From: Arachnopeziza araneosa
Lineage: Eukaryota; Ascomycota; Leotiomycetes; Helotiales; Arachnopezizaceae
DNA: 64,000 nt
Direction: 5' to 3'
NCBI GenBank assembly: GCA_003988855.1
Contig: QYAI01000146.1
Location: 38,415-102,414 of the forward strand
The number at the start of each line of letters is the position of its first letter. Positions within the stretch are counted from its first letter, which is position 1. Shown one piece after another: positions 31,965-42,813 of the stretch. The translations under genes and the position numbers were made by a program. The notes beneath the pieces were generated by a model that saw only the letters and a program-made list of their open reading frames with translations, made no database searches and was not told where the DNA came from.

Positions 31965-33842
31965 ATGGTCCTCCGCCACATATCGGGCAAAGATCTCGAT
32001 TACAAATTCATTCAGATGATCGGGAGTGGTCGCTTCGGGATCGTGACCAAGGTGCGGCGCGTTCGGGATGGCCGCATCATGGCGTGTAAATCAATTGACT
32101 GCTCCGCGCACCCTCAGTTGGAGAAGCTGGCGTCGCGGGAGATCGAGGCATGGGCTTCTTTTGGGACCGAGAAGTACATTGCCGCCTTTTCGAACGATAC
32201 GTCGCTGAATGAAGCGACTCGAACGATTAGGATATATATGGATTTCTACGAAGGTGGGGACCTTCAAGGTGTGATTGATATTTGTCAGCATGAAGACACA
32301 ACGATCCATCCGATTGTAGCTACTTATTGGGCCGTGGAAATTGGGAGAGGAATCAAAGCTTGCCATGATCATGGCATTATTCATCGGGATATCAAGCCGC
32401 AGAATATTCTGCTCAGTATGCCGTATGTTTACAACGACGTGCTCTGGTCAGTAACCGAAAGCCGGACCCAGGATCTTACCATGGAAGATTGGAGACTTGG
32501 TAAAGACTTCCTAGAGTGGATGAAGAATCGAATTCCATGGTGTCATTTGACAGATTTCGGGCTGGGAAAGTTTTCGACTGCAGCGACGACTTCACGCAAC
32601 ACGAATGCCAGCTATGGTGCCGTCGGAACCCCTGGGTATATTGCTCCAGAATCTATGGGCGAAAATCCGGTCTTTTCATCCAAGTCTGACATCTTCAGTG
32701 TGGGATGCCTGCTGTACACTTTGTGCAAATGCAGACCATTGCCATCACAGGTGTTGTCAGGAGAAGTAATACCCCCTATTTCCAATCAATACCCAAAGAC
32801 GCTTCAAAACATCATTATGAGATGCCTCCAGTCAAATCCTTCCCTGCGCCCTACGAGTCGGGAACTCGTGAACGAGTTGAACGAAGCGTTTGTGGACATA
32901 GTCACCTCGAGTCTCTGGACAAAACCCAAAACTACATTTGCAGCGGTTGATGAAAGTAGTCCAATTATATCAACTTTAAAGTCGGCCTCGCCCAAAACTA
33001 GCCTTGCATCAAGCAACGAAAGTAGCTCAACCAAATCCACTTCAACGCCAATCTCCCAGGAAGAACAGAAGGCAAAAAACGTGAAACTGCGAGAAGCTAT
33101 CAAGAGGAATGATCTAGCTGGGGTCAAAAGTGCACTTGGAGAAGGGGCCGAGCCAAATGGGTTTGAGGATGAATACGATGACGAGGATAGGAAAGGAGAT
33201 ACTTTCTTGAAGCTTGCTGCGAGAAACGGCAAGGTTCCCATAGTAGAGACACTGCTGAATCACGGCGCAAACCTTGACTATGGCGCCGATAGCTTGAGCG
33301 CTTTCCAATGGGCCGTCGCTAAAGATCACAACGAAGTTGCGAGACTATTTTTCAAGCGAAGACTCATTACCGTTGACTCACGAGACAAAGACCAGCAGTG
33401 CCCGATCCATCATGCTGCAAACTGGGGAAACGTAGAGATGATCAGGTGGTTACTGAGGCACGGCGCATCACTCAGAACAACAGACCACTACGGGGCATAC
33501 CCAATCCACTATGCTGCAAATTCGAGAAAACCCGACAAGCTCAACGTTTTCGCCGTTCACAATAGCCTCGAAGCGGTCAAATATCTTTTGAAAAAGGATC
33601 CCGAATCGGTGAATCTCTGCAACAAAACAGGCAACACGCCTCTACATTGGGCGGTCATTCCCGGAGACAAGGAGGTCATCAGCCTGCTCTGCATTGCAGG
33701 AGCAGATCTCTCTGCCAAAAACAGCAAAGGCAAGACTCCACGAGAGAATGAACCAAGCCTCAGTCTCGACAGTGACTTTTTCGACGTGTTGGAGAAGAAG
33801 TACACGAGGAATCAGCCAGGAACATTGCTGAACACTGGATGA
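31965..33842 (+). CDS. Ser/Thr protein kinase with C-terminal ankyrin repeats
   Basis: Intronless, 625 residues from ATG 31965, chosen because it lies in the strong context GCCGCCATGG and just before the kinase fold; the in-frame ATG at 31884 gives 652 residues. Kinase motifs: IGSGRFG (20-25), catalytic Lys in MACKSI (42), IIHRDIKPQNILL, TDFGLGKF, GTPGYIAPESMG and SDIFSVGCLLYTL, all intact, so it is likely active and closest in feel to NEK-like kinases. A Ser/Thr-rich linker leads to four or five ankyrin repeats (TFLKLAARNGKVPIVETLL, CPIHHAANWGNVEMIRWLL, YPIHYAAN, TPLHWAVIPGDKEVISLL). Kinase-ankyrin fusions of this type are found in some fungi; partner unknown. The ankyrins suggest protein-protein recognition. 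Confidence 0.93.
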   Translation: MVLRHISGKDLDYKFIQMIGSGRFGIVTKVRRVRDGRIMACKSIDCSAHPQLEKLASREIEAWASFGTEKYIAAFSNDTSLNEATRTIRIYMDFYEGGDLQGVIDICQHEDTTIHPIVATYWAVEIGRGIKACHDHGIIHRDIKPQNILLSMPYVYNDVLWSVTESRTQDLTMEDWRLGKDFLEWMKNRIPWCHLTDFGLGKFSTAATTSRNTNASYGAVGTPGYIAPESMGENPVFSSKSDIFSVGCLLYTLCKCRPLPSQVLSGEVIPPISNQYPKTLQNIIMRCLQSNPSLRPTSRELVNELNEAFVDIVTSSLWTKPKTTFAAVDESSPIISTLKSASPKTSLASSNESSSTKSTSTPISQEEQKAKNVKLREAIKRNDLAGVKSALGEGAEPNGFEDEYDDEDRKGDTFLKLAARNGKVPIVETLLNHGANLDYGADSLSAFQWAVAKDHNEVARLFFKRRLITVDSRDKDQQCPIHHAANWGNVEMIRWLLRHGASLRTTDHYGAYPIHYAANSRKPDKLNVFAVHNSLEAVKYLLKKDPESVNLCNKTGNTPLHWAVIPGDKEVISLLCIAGADLSAKNSKGKTPRENEPSLSLDSDFFDVLEKKYTRNQPGTLLNTG

Positions 33843-34765
33843 TATATTTGCGGGAGATAGATGAAGATGCGTACTGTACCTCGGTGCGCTGGAGAATCAA
33901 CTGATTCGGGCCAATGCCTACACTCCGCAAGGACTCGGATTGCCATGTCTTGTCTTTATACCCACGTAGCTAAGCAAGTCGTGGAAGTAGCCAAGTAGAG
34001 CACGAAAACCATGAGCATGACTATAGCTTGATGTAAAATAGAAATCCATCCCCATCTCTTGCGAGCAAGATTAAAATGCAGCGCAATGAGGTTTCAAGAT
34101 CCACGATTGTGAAAGTTATGAGCTTTGCAAGGTCTACCCATATATGTAAAATGCAACCTTTGTACTTACGGCCCACTAAGAATACCTGTCTGAAGTTTGA
34201 TATCAGACAGAGAGATTCCCTCCACAATCCCAGATCATGTTACAAACGAACCATTTGGAGTAAGATGGTATTCGCGCTCTGGAAGAAAGAGCCACTTTGA
34301 CTACCCACCTCCCATCAACTTTTTTTTTTTTTTTTAAATAGCCAAGTTGAGATATCAAGATGCATGCTCTATTCATGACTTATGTTGCAGAATCAAGGTG
34401 GAGAAAGTGTTTGAGTGCAAGTAACGTTGAGATATCCACCTACTGGATTTAGACAAAAGTCGAAGCTTCAACTGGCTCCCATCATTTACTATTGGCAGAA
34501 CTTGTCATAGAAAAGGGTGGGAACATCGCAATTTGACGGTCACCCACTAAAGAACTCAGTAGCAATAATATTCTTGATACAATTGCTTTGTTTCTTGCTG
34601 TCATGAGTGGAGAAATACACCTTGACTCTAAAGTCAACCTAAACGCCATGATGTCTTCCACAGATGCTACCCGTCCTATCTAACATGCCGCCAACCAATA
34701 CAAAGATGACCATTCCCAGTCATCTATTCCTTCAAAATATACAATATTCACAACGTCTCTCGCTT
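33843..34765. other. Intergenic with a poly(T) tract
   Basis: Lies between the converging kinase and COX15 genes. A run of T at about 34320-34335 is the only distinctive element. No ORF supported. Confidence 0.5.
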
Positions 34766-36342
34766 TCACAGTCTCGGCGGTGCGTGATCCTTTATTACAA
34801 CTTTTTGTGCCTTCATTATGCCCGCCCCCGTTCCTAATCTCGAGGGGCCATGGACAGCGGCTGCTTGCTCCAGTCTTCTCTTGACTAGCACCCAAGTGCG
34901 TTTGGGGATCCAGATGCGACTTCCCAGCACCGTAACACCAGTTAGCAATGCCAATGCGCCCGCTTGATGCATGGCTGCCAGCGGAGTTGGGACAAAATAG
35001 ATCAAGGTTGAAATGCCTAGAGTGACTTGCATCAGCAACAGATGTACGACACCTAACATGCCTTTCCTAGCCGTATCCGGAATGGCGCCTCGTACACGGC
35101 GATTGAATCGCGTGTACGCCCACAGGGTAAGCACAGCAGTAAAAGTGGTCATAGCAAGNGCTCGGTGGTCGAGTTGGACCGTGGAAGGGTTTTCAAGCAT
35201 GTTCCTCCAGACGAGATCAGAGCGGTCCTCTTTTCGAGAGTAGAATGGGTCCATGAGTTCGGGTTTTGGAGGATGGAACCCTAGTCCCATACGAGGAAAT
35301 TCGTTGTAGATCAAGCCGGCATCTAGACCTGCCACCAATGCACCTGACAGCGCGGTAACGAAAACGAGAGCGAAGAGTCCGGCGGCACTTTTGCGAAAGG
35401 GGGAGAGGATTCGAGACGAAAGATGGGTGAGTTGAGCGTGGGCTCGGGCCGGGTGAGAGAGGAGCTTATTCGTGCGTAGAATAGCCAAGCCGTTCCAGAG
35501 CATGGCAATATAACATAAAAATGCTGTGCCCAGGTGGGCTGTCAATCTATATTGAGAGACTCTTGGCTGAGATCCAGGCGCAAACAAATCGTCCTTCAAC
35601 CCAGATTTTACCATATACCATCCCAAGAAACCTTGAAAACCGATCAAAGTCGATATACCAAGCAGACGGAGCGACATGGCAGCGGAAACGCGCCGCCGGG
35701 AGACAAAGTAGATTGCGGGCAAGACGAAACTAAGCCCCACGACTCGACCCCAGAGTCGGTGCCCCCATTCCATGTAGTAAATCTTTTTGAAATCTTCCAG
35801 TGCCATGTGCGAGTTCAGTAATTTGAATTCAGGGCTCGCGCGGTATTTGTCGAATTCGGAGGTCCAGTCTGCGAGAGAGAGGGGTGGCAGACTACCCGTG
35901 ACAGGTTTCCATTCTGTGATGCTCAACCTGCTCCGCATTAATATACACTTCACTGACCAAATTAGAGGGCATACCCAGATTCTGTCAGTCTCGTAAGACC
36001 TCCAAATACCACAATTCCAAAAACAGATGCGGCAGATCCAAGGAGCCAGTATGCGACTGTATTCGATGATGTCTCTGGGAAGAAGCCCTGTTTCACGGCT
36101 TTATCGGTTGCTACAGGTTTTGATATTGTCTTGCTTAGAGAAGCCAGTGGCGTTTTAACTGGAGGTCGGCCAGGAAAAGCAGCAGCATTGCTGTTGAACC
36201 GAATGCTTCGCAATGGGGAAGCTTTAATTGGGAGCTTCAATCGAGTTGTCGGCGTGGCGTATGTTCTACAATAATGACAGACAAAGAAATCTTTAGATAT
36301 CTTGGGAGCTGCGCGACGCAGTCCCGGGAGTAGAGAAGCCAT
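34766..36342 (-). CDS. COX15: Haem A synthase, mitochondrial
   Basis: Exons 36342-35975 and 35927-34766 with intron GTATGC..GAGCAG (phase 2); 509 residues. It hydroxylates the C8 methyl of haem O to make haem A for cytochrome c oxidase, in the inner mitochondrial membrane. The N-terminus is a basic targeting presequence (LRRAAPKISKDFF). Conserved features: FGGLTRLTESGLSITEWKPV, the haem-ligand histidines in MEWGHRLWGR, LTAHLGTAF, LDHR and AMHQAGALALLT, and PRMG in the intermembrane loop. About eight membrane helices. A single undetermined base at 35159 changes one residue next to LDHR only. Its start lies 272 bp from the divergent transporter gene, so they probably share a promoter region. 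Confidence 0.97.
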
Positions 36343-36614
36343 TGGCGCAGTTGACCTTCCTGGAGGAGATGGAGAAAGAAAAGAGTTGCAGTGGTTCGAT
36401 ATAAGTTATTTGTCGGAAGATGGATTATGTCAGCATCATGATCTTCAGTGCACGGCTCAAGCGGCCGCAAAGATTATTGAGAAGACTGCACAGCCGCGTC
36501 GGCAACATCAGCTTCATTAAAGGACAGCAAACAAGATCCTTCACCCTCCCTAGGACCCAAGATAAGATGATTCCACGTTGAGAAGTACATGAATGTCTAT
36601 CTTTATTCTTCCAT
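36343..36614. promoter_or_regulatory. Shared intergenic promoter of COX15 and transporter gene
   Basis: 272 bp between two divergent start codons, without ORFs of its own that are conserved. No specific binding site recognised. Confidence 0.4.
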
Positions 36615-38252
36615 ATGTTTTCTGCCAAAAATACTGAATCCAATCTTTTCAAACCTGCTCTCGAGTACCTCCTGAGAGGCGGCCAGTCCAACTCGCACCA
36701 CCGTTCGAGCAGTTCAACTGGAAGCTTGGATTCTGACGGAGAGAGTGCGCGAGCAAGAATGAGTTCCTATAATCCTAAATCATCTACCGAGTTTCGGTCG
36801 AATCAGTCAATTCCCTTAATCAACATCTCGCGGTCTCCTTCCCCCTATCCGAGACGACGATCCGATTCGAATCCTACGTCGGACACAGACGATGATGACT
36901 GGGGGGATTCTAGAAGTTCTTCTCGCGCCCCTTTCCTCCGACAGGAACAAGGCAAACTTACAGGATGGAATCATTGGGTTTACGGCGGAGGATGCGGCCA
37001 TTTCTTCTTCAACACAACGACGGGCTGGCAATTGTACGTTGCGGTTCTAGTCTTATGGATCGGAGGTTGCCAGATTGGCCTTACCATCATGAACAGGATT
37101 ATTTTATGGAGTGGGTACCTCCATGAAAACTATACATCGCACACAAAGCTGATGGAACTCATAGCCGGAGTCTACAAATTTCCGTACCCCTTGACAACTA
37201 CGCTGCTCGAATTGCTCATCACTCACTTCTGGGTTATTCTTTCGGCATATATAACAAGATGGGTTAGTCCTTGGTTGACTACCGCTGGTCTTTCCGCAGG
37301 AATTGCACCTTCAAGACCCCTACAGTCTCCATCATCTCCAGGATTTCGTGGCTCTGCGAAGAGTCGAGGGTTTCTGAGCACATTGGCAAGATGGACGCAA
37401 TACCATGAGGGAGGCATTGCGGGTGGCGGATTCTTCGAGTTTGACTGGCAGGTGGCTAAAATAGTCTTGCCATGTGCTGTCATTTTTGTTGCCAAAGTAT
37501 GCCTGTCAAACCTAAGTTTCGCCTACGCCCAACTTCCTATCTACGTCCTTGCACGCATCGGCATCGTGCCTCTCTCCCTATTCTTCACCTACTTTCTTTC
37601 TGGGTCCCCTCATTCCGTGGCCACCATTTCCTCTGCCCTAACAGCCACCTTAACCCTCTTTGTTGTAGCGGCTCGGGCGAATGTAAGAGTAACATGGGAA
37701 TCTATTGTCGCTGGTGTCTTCTCCTCCGTCTTTGTTGCGCTCTATCCTGTTCAAATCCAACGAACCTATAAAGCCCTTGTTGCTCAGCTTGTCCCTCAAG
37801 GCGACCTCCTTGGCCCCTTTCCCTCATTGTCACAAGCTCCACAAGATTTCTCTGGCACCAAAGAAGAAGCTCGGGCCTACTGGCGCCTCCTCCACTACAC
37901 CTCCACCCTATCCATCGCTCTCTTCACCCCTATAGTCATTCTGTCAGGGGAGCTTCAAAACATCTCGAGAAACTGCTATTTCCTCGATGTCTTCTTCCAC
38001 TGGCTAATGGTGCTCTGTGGAGGATTAGGATCCTGGGCTGTGTTCTGGAGTACGATTGCGCTTACTCGAGCAACGAGTCCACTCACCACAACGTTTTTGT
38101 TCGTTCCCCGAGCTGTCTTCTTACTACCAATCATGGCAGGGTGGAAGATGCCAGCTTTTGCCTGGATTGGAGTTGGGATGTGCTGGGCTAGTTGTGCTTG
38201 GTTTCTGAGAGCGAAGAGACGAGAGGGAAGGAGTTTAGAGCGGTTGAGGTGA
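36615..38252 (+). CDS. Nucleotide-sugar/triose-phosphate-type transporter (DMT)
   Basis: Intronless, 545 residues. About 140 N-terminal residues are Ser-rich and cytosolic (HHRSSSSTGSLDSDGE). Then about ten membrane helices of the drug/metabolite transporter superfamily, TPT/SLC35 group: FPYPLTTTLLELLITHFWV, LPCAVIFVAKVCLSNLSFAY, VSFY-like LPIYVLARIGIVPLSLFFTY, SVATISSALTATLTLFVVAA, VFSSVFVALYPVQIQRTYKAL, SRNCYFLDVFFHWLMVLCG and TTFLFVPRAVFLLPIMAG. Members sit in the Golgi or ER and exchange nucleotide sugars. Substrate is unknown. The gene is divergent from COX15, with no sign of functional link. Confidence 0.85.
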   Translation: MFSAKNTESNLFKPALEYLLRGGQSNSHHRSSSSTGSLDSDGESARARMSSYNPKSSTEFRSNQSIPLINISRSPSPYPRRRSDSNPTSDTDDDDWGDSRSSSRAPFLRQEQGKLTGWNHWVYGGGCGHFFFNTTTGWQLYVAVLVLWIGGCQIGLTIMNRIILWSGYLHENYTSHTKLMELIAGVYKFPYPLTTTLLELLITHFWVILSAYITRWVSPWLTTAGLSAGIAPSRPLQSPSSPGFRGSAKSRGFLSTLARWTQYHEGGIAGGGFFEFDWQVAKIVLPCAVIFVAKVCLSNLSFAYAQLPIYVLARIGIVPLSLFFTYFLSGSPHSVATISSALTATLTLFVVAARANVRVTWESIVAGVFSSVFVALYPVQIQRTYKALVAQLVPQGDLLGPFPSLSQAPQDFSGTKEEARAYWRLLHYTSTLSIALFTPIVILSGELQNISRNCYFLDVFFHWLMVLCGGLGSWAVFWSTIALTRATSPLTTTFLFVPRAVFLLPIMAGWKMPAFAWIGVGMCWASCAWFLRAKRREGRSLERLR

Positions 38253-38720
38253 TTCATGTTAGAAAATTTGTTGTTGGTTCGTGTTTGGAAATATTTTAGG
38301 CATTTCAAGGCGCTAGAAGCGAAATAGGTTTGTATAAAGGAACAGTGCAGGGTAGCCCTTTTACTACGGACTACATAATAGAATCAAAATTTCTTTTCAT
38401 TTACAATTTCTTCATGCTTTCGTCACTTTTGAGGATGACTTCCGTGCCTAGTAGGTGGTTTGCTTGCTTGTCTCTGGGCTTCGTCAATTTATTGTGCCGC
38501 ATTGTAGTTCATATGTGTGATGTCTAATTCATATTCTATTCTCTAATAGGGCCTAAGCTAAGGAATAAGAGAGCATTGCGGTACGGGCTACCCCTATCTG
38601 TTTCTAACTAGTGTCAAAATTATACAAAACTCTAAAAGATAGATGCTACAATTCAAGAAACAATCCCAAAACACTGATTTTCACGCTCCGCTCTCCACCA
38701 TATTCCACTCAAACAACGCT
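38253..38720. other. Intergenic between convergent genes
   Basis: 3' flanks of the transporter and the 848-residue membrane protein. Nothing recognised. Confidence 0.5.
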
Positions 38721-41409
38721 TCAACGATAACTTCTCCCTGGCTCCAACCTCTTTGCGGTAGGTCGCGCCATTCCCAACACCATATGGCCCACAGGGGCGT
38801 CAGGCTTCACATCCTGCATCATAACCTTCAGCTCACCGAGCGCACGAGTTCTCTCCGGACCACTGGCAGCAACATTTTCCTTGGGGAGGTGCACATGCTT
38901 GTTCTTTCTGAGGACTCCGCTGGTGAAGCCAAAAGTATCATGTGAGACGGTGCGAGTGTCCCACCAGATGCTAAAGACGCCAGCCAAGAGGAGCAAGGTA
39001 CAGCAGAGGAAGAGGGCCGCGAGCCAGCCCCAGTCCACCTTGAAAACCTCGGTGGAACTTATCAGTTGTCCCTTGACCAAGAATGGGGCGGGTTGCGACA
39101 CGAGGGGGGCGTTGAGGGGGGAGCTCTTGTTGGAGCTGATGCCCGAGGTGAAGTTAAGGGGCGCGAAACCGATGCTCCAGAAAGTGTTTATTAGGAACGC
39201 CAAGTTCTGCGTAAAGTCTTCCAACGGGACGACGGTGAGGTTCAGCCGACCACTGGCCCCCGTAATACTACCATCAGAACTCCCTAGGTACTTCTCCGTA
39301 TCTGTGGCTGTCACGGAATTGTCGGCAAAGTTGGTGGTACCCGAGGTGCCCATGATACCTGCGACAAAATTGTCGGCGCCCGAGAAATCGAAACCGTCAA
39401 TTTTGTCGGCGGTGAGGTTGGCGTGGCGTACGGCGTAGGTGTAGCAACTGTCCGACTGGCAAGAGATATTGGCGTCCACAAAGACTTGCCAGAAATAACA
39501 TTCGGTGTAGGCGTATGTCATATTGTCAAGGTTTGAAACGTCAACCTTTGTAGAATTATTAGGGTTGGTGGTATTGAGGGTAATCATCGAAGCTATCAGT
39601 ATCGTACCATTTGTTTGACCGCTCATCGCTGTCATGTTGAGGAAGAGTGTGGACTCGAGAGATTCTCCCTCGGAGGATGCATTGCCGCTAAACAAGTTGT
39701 CTGAAGTGATGACCTGTAGAGGATCACATGTGAGAGCGAGATATGCGGCAGGGATGGTGATATTCAACATCATTGAAGATGCTGAACCGCTGTCAAACGC
39801 TTCATCTGTGGATACTAGAACACCATAAGCCGACGCATAGCTCCCATATTGCGTATTGAACTTGGAATCAAAGTCATAGGGATCTGTGTTTTGCCATCCG
39901 GTTTTTTCGATGTACGTGTTGTTAAGAATTGGTATCAACGCATTGTTGTAAGGATCAGACCCATAGGAGTTATATGTCGGTAAGAATGACGCAGAATAAA
40001 GTCTGTTGAAATCAGACTCGACATTCCCGAAAACACTTTCGCTGGCAGACAAGAAGTTCGAGTTATTTGCAGCTGTATTTACAAATCTCGTTTCCAGGGC
40101 TGTGATATTATTATTTGATCCAGTGATTGAGACTCTTTGCATAGCTTGAGTAGCTAAGGGGGACAAGCTCCACAGCATGATGAGAGTCAAAGTGATAGCG
40201 TTGAATCGACGAAGCATGAAAGGTTGCTTGATTGAGCTAGCAACCGAGTGGCTATTGACCAATTGCTCGAGGGTCTAGCCAACGTGTTAGTGATTGCAAA
40301 CCACGAGAGCGTTGACTTTACCAATAAGCGTACACCTCTTTCAGCCCTGTAAGTAGCATAGGCTCTCAGCGACTGAGCTACAATTCCGGCAAAGATGATC
40401 GGCCACACGGATACAGATACTGTTAGAGCTTGCTCAGTCGCAACTGCAAGAGGATCATAAACAGATTTTCCGTCTCTGATGGTGACGAATACACCAACAA
40501 CTGATTGACGTCAGTTTTAGGAAAATTGAATGAGAAGCTACATACTAATAAACAGTATGGGAAATGTAATTATAATTGCCCAGACGACGTATCGACTCCA
40601 GTCTTTGCGATTAGCCGTAAGCGTTCGTCCCTCAGCAGCAGATTCGATTGACCTTTCTATCGAGGCTTTTTCCGAATCACTGTCTGGCACTTCTGTTTCA
40701 CTGAAGGTCTCGGTGTCTACCGTGGATGTTGTACCCTGTTTAAAATGGTGGTGGGGATGGTCTTTGTGTTCTTTATTCGAATCGTGTTTCTTATTGTCTT
40801 CGTCGTCTGAATCTTCGTCATTCGAATCTTCACTGCTGGATTCTTCGTCTTCCGTCCCCCAATCATCAGCATCCCCTTCAGGCGCCAGTACATTAAGTAG
40901 ACTTGAAGATCCCTTATATAACTTGTGAATACTTCTGTGCGGCTGAGAAACTTTCGCTGTAGTATCAACACGGTCCGTCTTGGTTGTTGCGGTTGACTCT
41001 GTTGGTTCTTGATATTCTCTGGTAGATACTTCTGTGATTTTGTCTGATTGAGTGACCTGATTGGATGAGTTGACTCTGGTAGTTGTTGTATTAGACTTCT
41101 CTATTTTGGTAACATTGACCTGAGTTGTCGAGGTAGATTCGACTTTCGACTTGCCGGATGTCAATTTCGTAGATTCTTGATTTTATCAGCGTGAGAAATT
41201 GATTGCCAGACGTTGAGTTTGATACCTTCTGCTTTGATTGGTCTCTTCATTTTCACAACTGTTCCATCCGGCTTTCGCAATTTCACAATCTTGTACTGAC
41301 GTTGAAGAGCATCGTCATTGGAGATAGATGGGTTTTCCAGTGCCGTGACGACTGAAGCCTCACTGTCGATGCGCTCAACTCCTCTAGGTTCAATGTTTGG
41401 TTGACTCAT
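38721..41409 (-). CDS. Large glycosylated membrane protein, unknown function
   Basis: Four exons: 41409-41226, 41175-40546, 40500-40322 and 40274-38721; introns of 45-50 bp with good branch points (CGCTGATA, AACTGACG, CACTAACACG) and matching phases. 848 residues. The first 240 are disordered: Ser/Thr-rich, then a very acidic patch (DDWGTEDEESSSEDSNDED) and a His-rich patch (HPHHHFK). Membrane helices follow: YVVWAIIITFPILFISIVGV, WPIIFAGIVAQSLRAYATY, ITLTLIMLWSLSPLAT. A loop of about 330 residues with many N-glycosylation sites (NNIT, NNTY, NMTA, NLTA) faces outside, closed by WLAALFLCCTLLLLAGVFSI. Overall layout resembles the ascomycete DUF3176-type membrane proteins, but I cannot assign it firmly. 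The short tail DTFGFTSGVLRKNKHVHLP is highly conserved in my reading of such proteins. Confidence 0.8.
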
Positions 41410-42518
41410 GCTTGGGAATGGACGGACCGAACATCGAAAAGTTGTCTTCTTAAGGGAAATCTTATGGTATTTGGTAGTTCAGAAGGAAAGAAGAAAGGAC
41501 GTGAACCACGCAGGACGACCATGGACCGCAATTCATTGTTTCCATGGGGTGACACAAGGCGTTCTTGATGAGGAATAATTCTCAATATTGTATACCCCTC
41601 GCCACGCCCGGTTAGGCCGAGTCAGCTTTGATGTTCAGCCACACCGGAGGCACCAGATATTTCGCAAGTCAAGCTTTCCTACCTTAGTGGAAGACCCGGG
41701 CACGGTATTACCACATGGTGTGGGGACCCGTAAAGCTCGCTTACACCATATGATCCTATATTTGGAGACTAGGAAATGGTTACCGTGTGTACACCGTGTA
41801 GAAAAGAAGCGAGAATAAGAATCAGCGAAGGGATTTCGAGGTCGAGGAGTACAGAGTACTTCACTGTGCCTGTATTACACTATCCCTTGTTCGGCGAGTC
41901 CGACGCGCGAGTGAGATTTTGTTGAATCGAGCGAATTTAAAGTTATTTTTATAGATTGTTCAACTTTTAAGGAGAGGAGTTCATGTGAAGATTCTCAGAT
42001 CTTTTCGGTCTCCGCTTCCAGAATAGTCTTAGTTGCCACAGTAAAGACATATGCCAAAGCGCGAAGGAGCCGCCCCGTCCCGTCCCGCCCCAAGGATGGT
42101 GTCTGAGGCTGGCAAGTGCACACTAGTGATTGCTGTATTTGGGTTGGATGCCGAACTAAATGGCGTGACGAGTCTTTCAAAACAGCTCAATGCGGGAAGA
42201 ACCTTGGTTGATAGGCGATTGATCACTTGCCAATGTCAGGGGCAGAGGCCACTCGTGAACAGTTTCCCGTCCCTGTGTCCAATCGTGATTGCGCTTCAGG
42301 ATTTCCAATAACGCCACCAAAACCACAATCATCAGATTGCAAGACTTGATATCCAGATTGGTGGTAGGTAAGCCCAAATTGAAACCCCACGACCGCAATG
42401 GCTTGCTGGCTCCAGGCCGTGGCATAGCTGAGTCCTGCGAAAATCTTAGCAGAAGCTAAAAGCGGCTACCAGATAAGTCGGGTTGAGGGCCAAGTAGATA
42501 AGAATGCCCGCCTAGACT
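41410..42518. other. Intergenic, no gene supported
   Basis: Promoter side of the gene starting at 41409, then stop-rich DNA. Short ORFs at 41588-41818 and 42051-42311 lack family features. Confidence 0.5.
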
Positions 42519-42720
42519 GTTCAAATCGAGAAGAACCTGACCAGCGTGTGGCTGAAACGGTGGGTATCAATCAGAGGAAAAGCAACGACAAGTTCAATAC
42601 ATGCTCAAATCGAGAAATGAGCAGGAAGAAGGTCAGCTGTAAATCTAATACATGCTGAGAGCGAGAGGTGAATGGGAGAAAAGATAATGGGGGCAAATCC
42701 AAACATGCTCAAATCGAGAC
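42519..42720 (+). repeat. Imperfect ~52-bp tandem repeats
   Basis: The core (A)ACATGCTCAAATCGAGA recurs at about 42597, 42647 and 42701, with a partial copy TGTTCAAATCGAGAA at 42519. The three main copies are 50-55 bp apart and their spacers share purine-rich GAAATGAGCAGGAAGA-like sequence. Confidence 0.7.
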
Positions 42721-42813
42721 ACTCAATAGTCGCGTTTTCTTATCAGAAAACATAGTCCCCACAACCCACATAGCTGATCACTCAAACCGATACCTTCGAG
42801 ATACTCTCACTGT

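Noticed and set aside
38881..39438. 185-codon plus-strand ORF
   Set aside because: Antisense shadow of the last exon of the 848-residue membrane protein.
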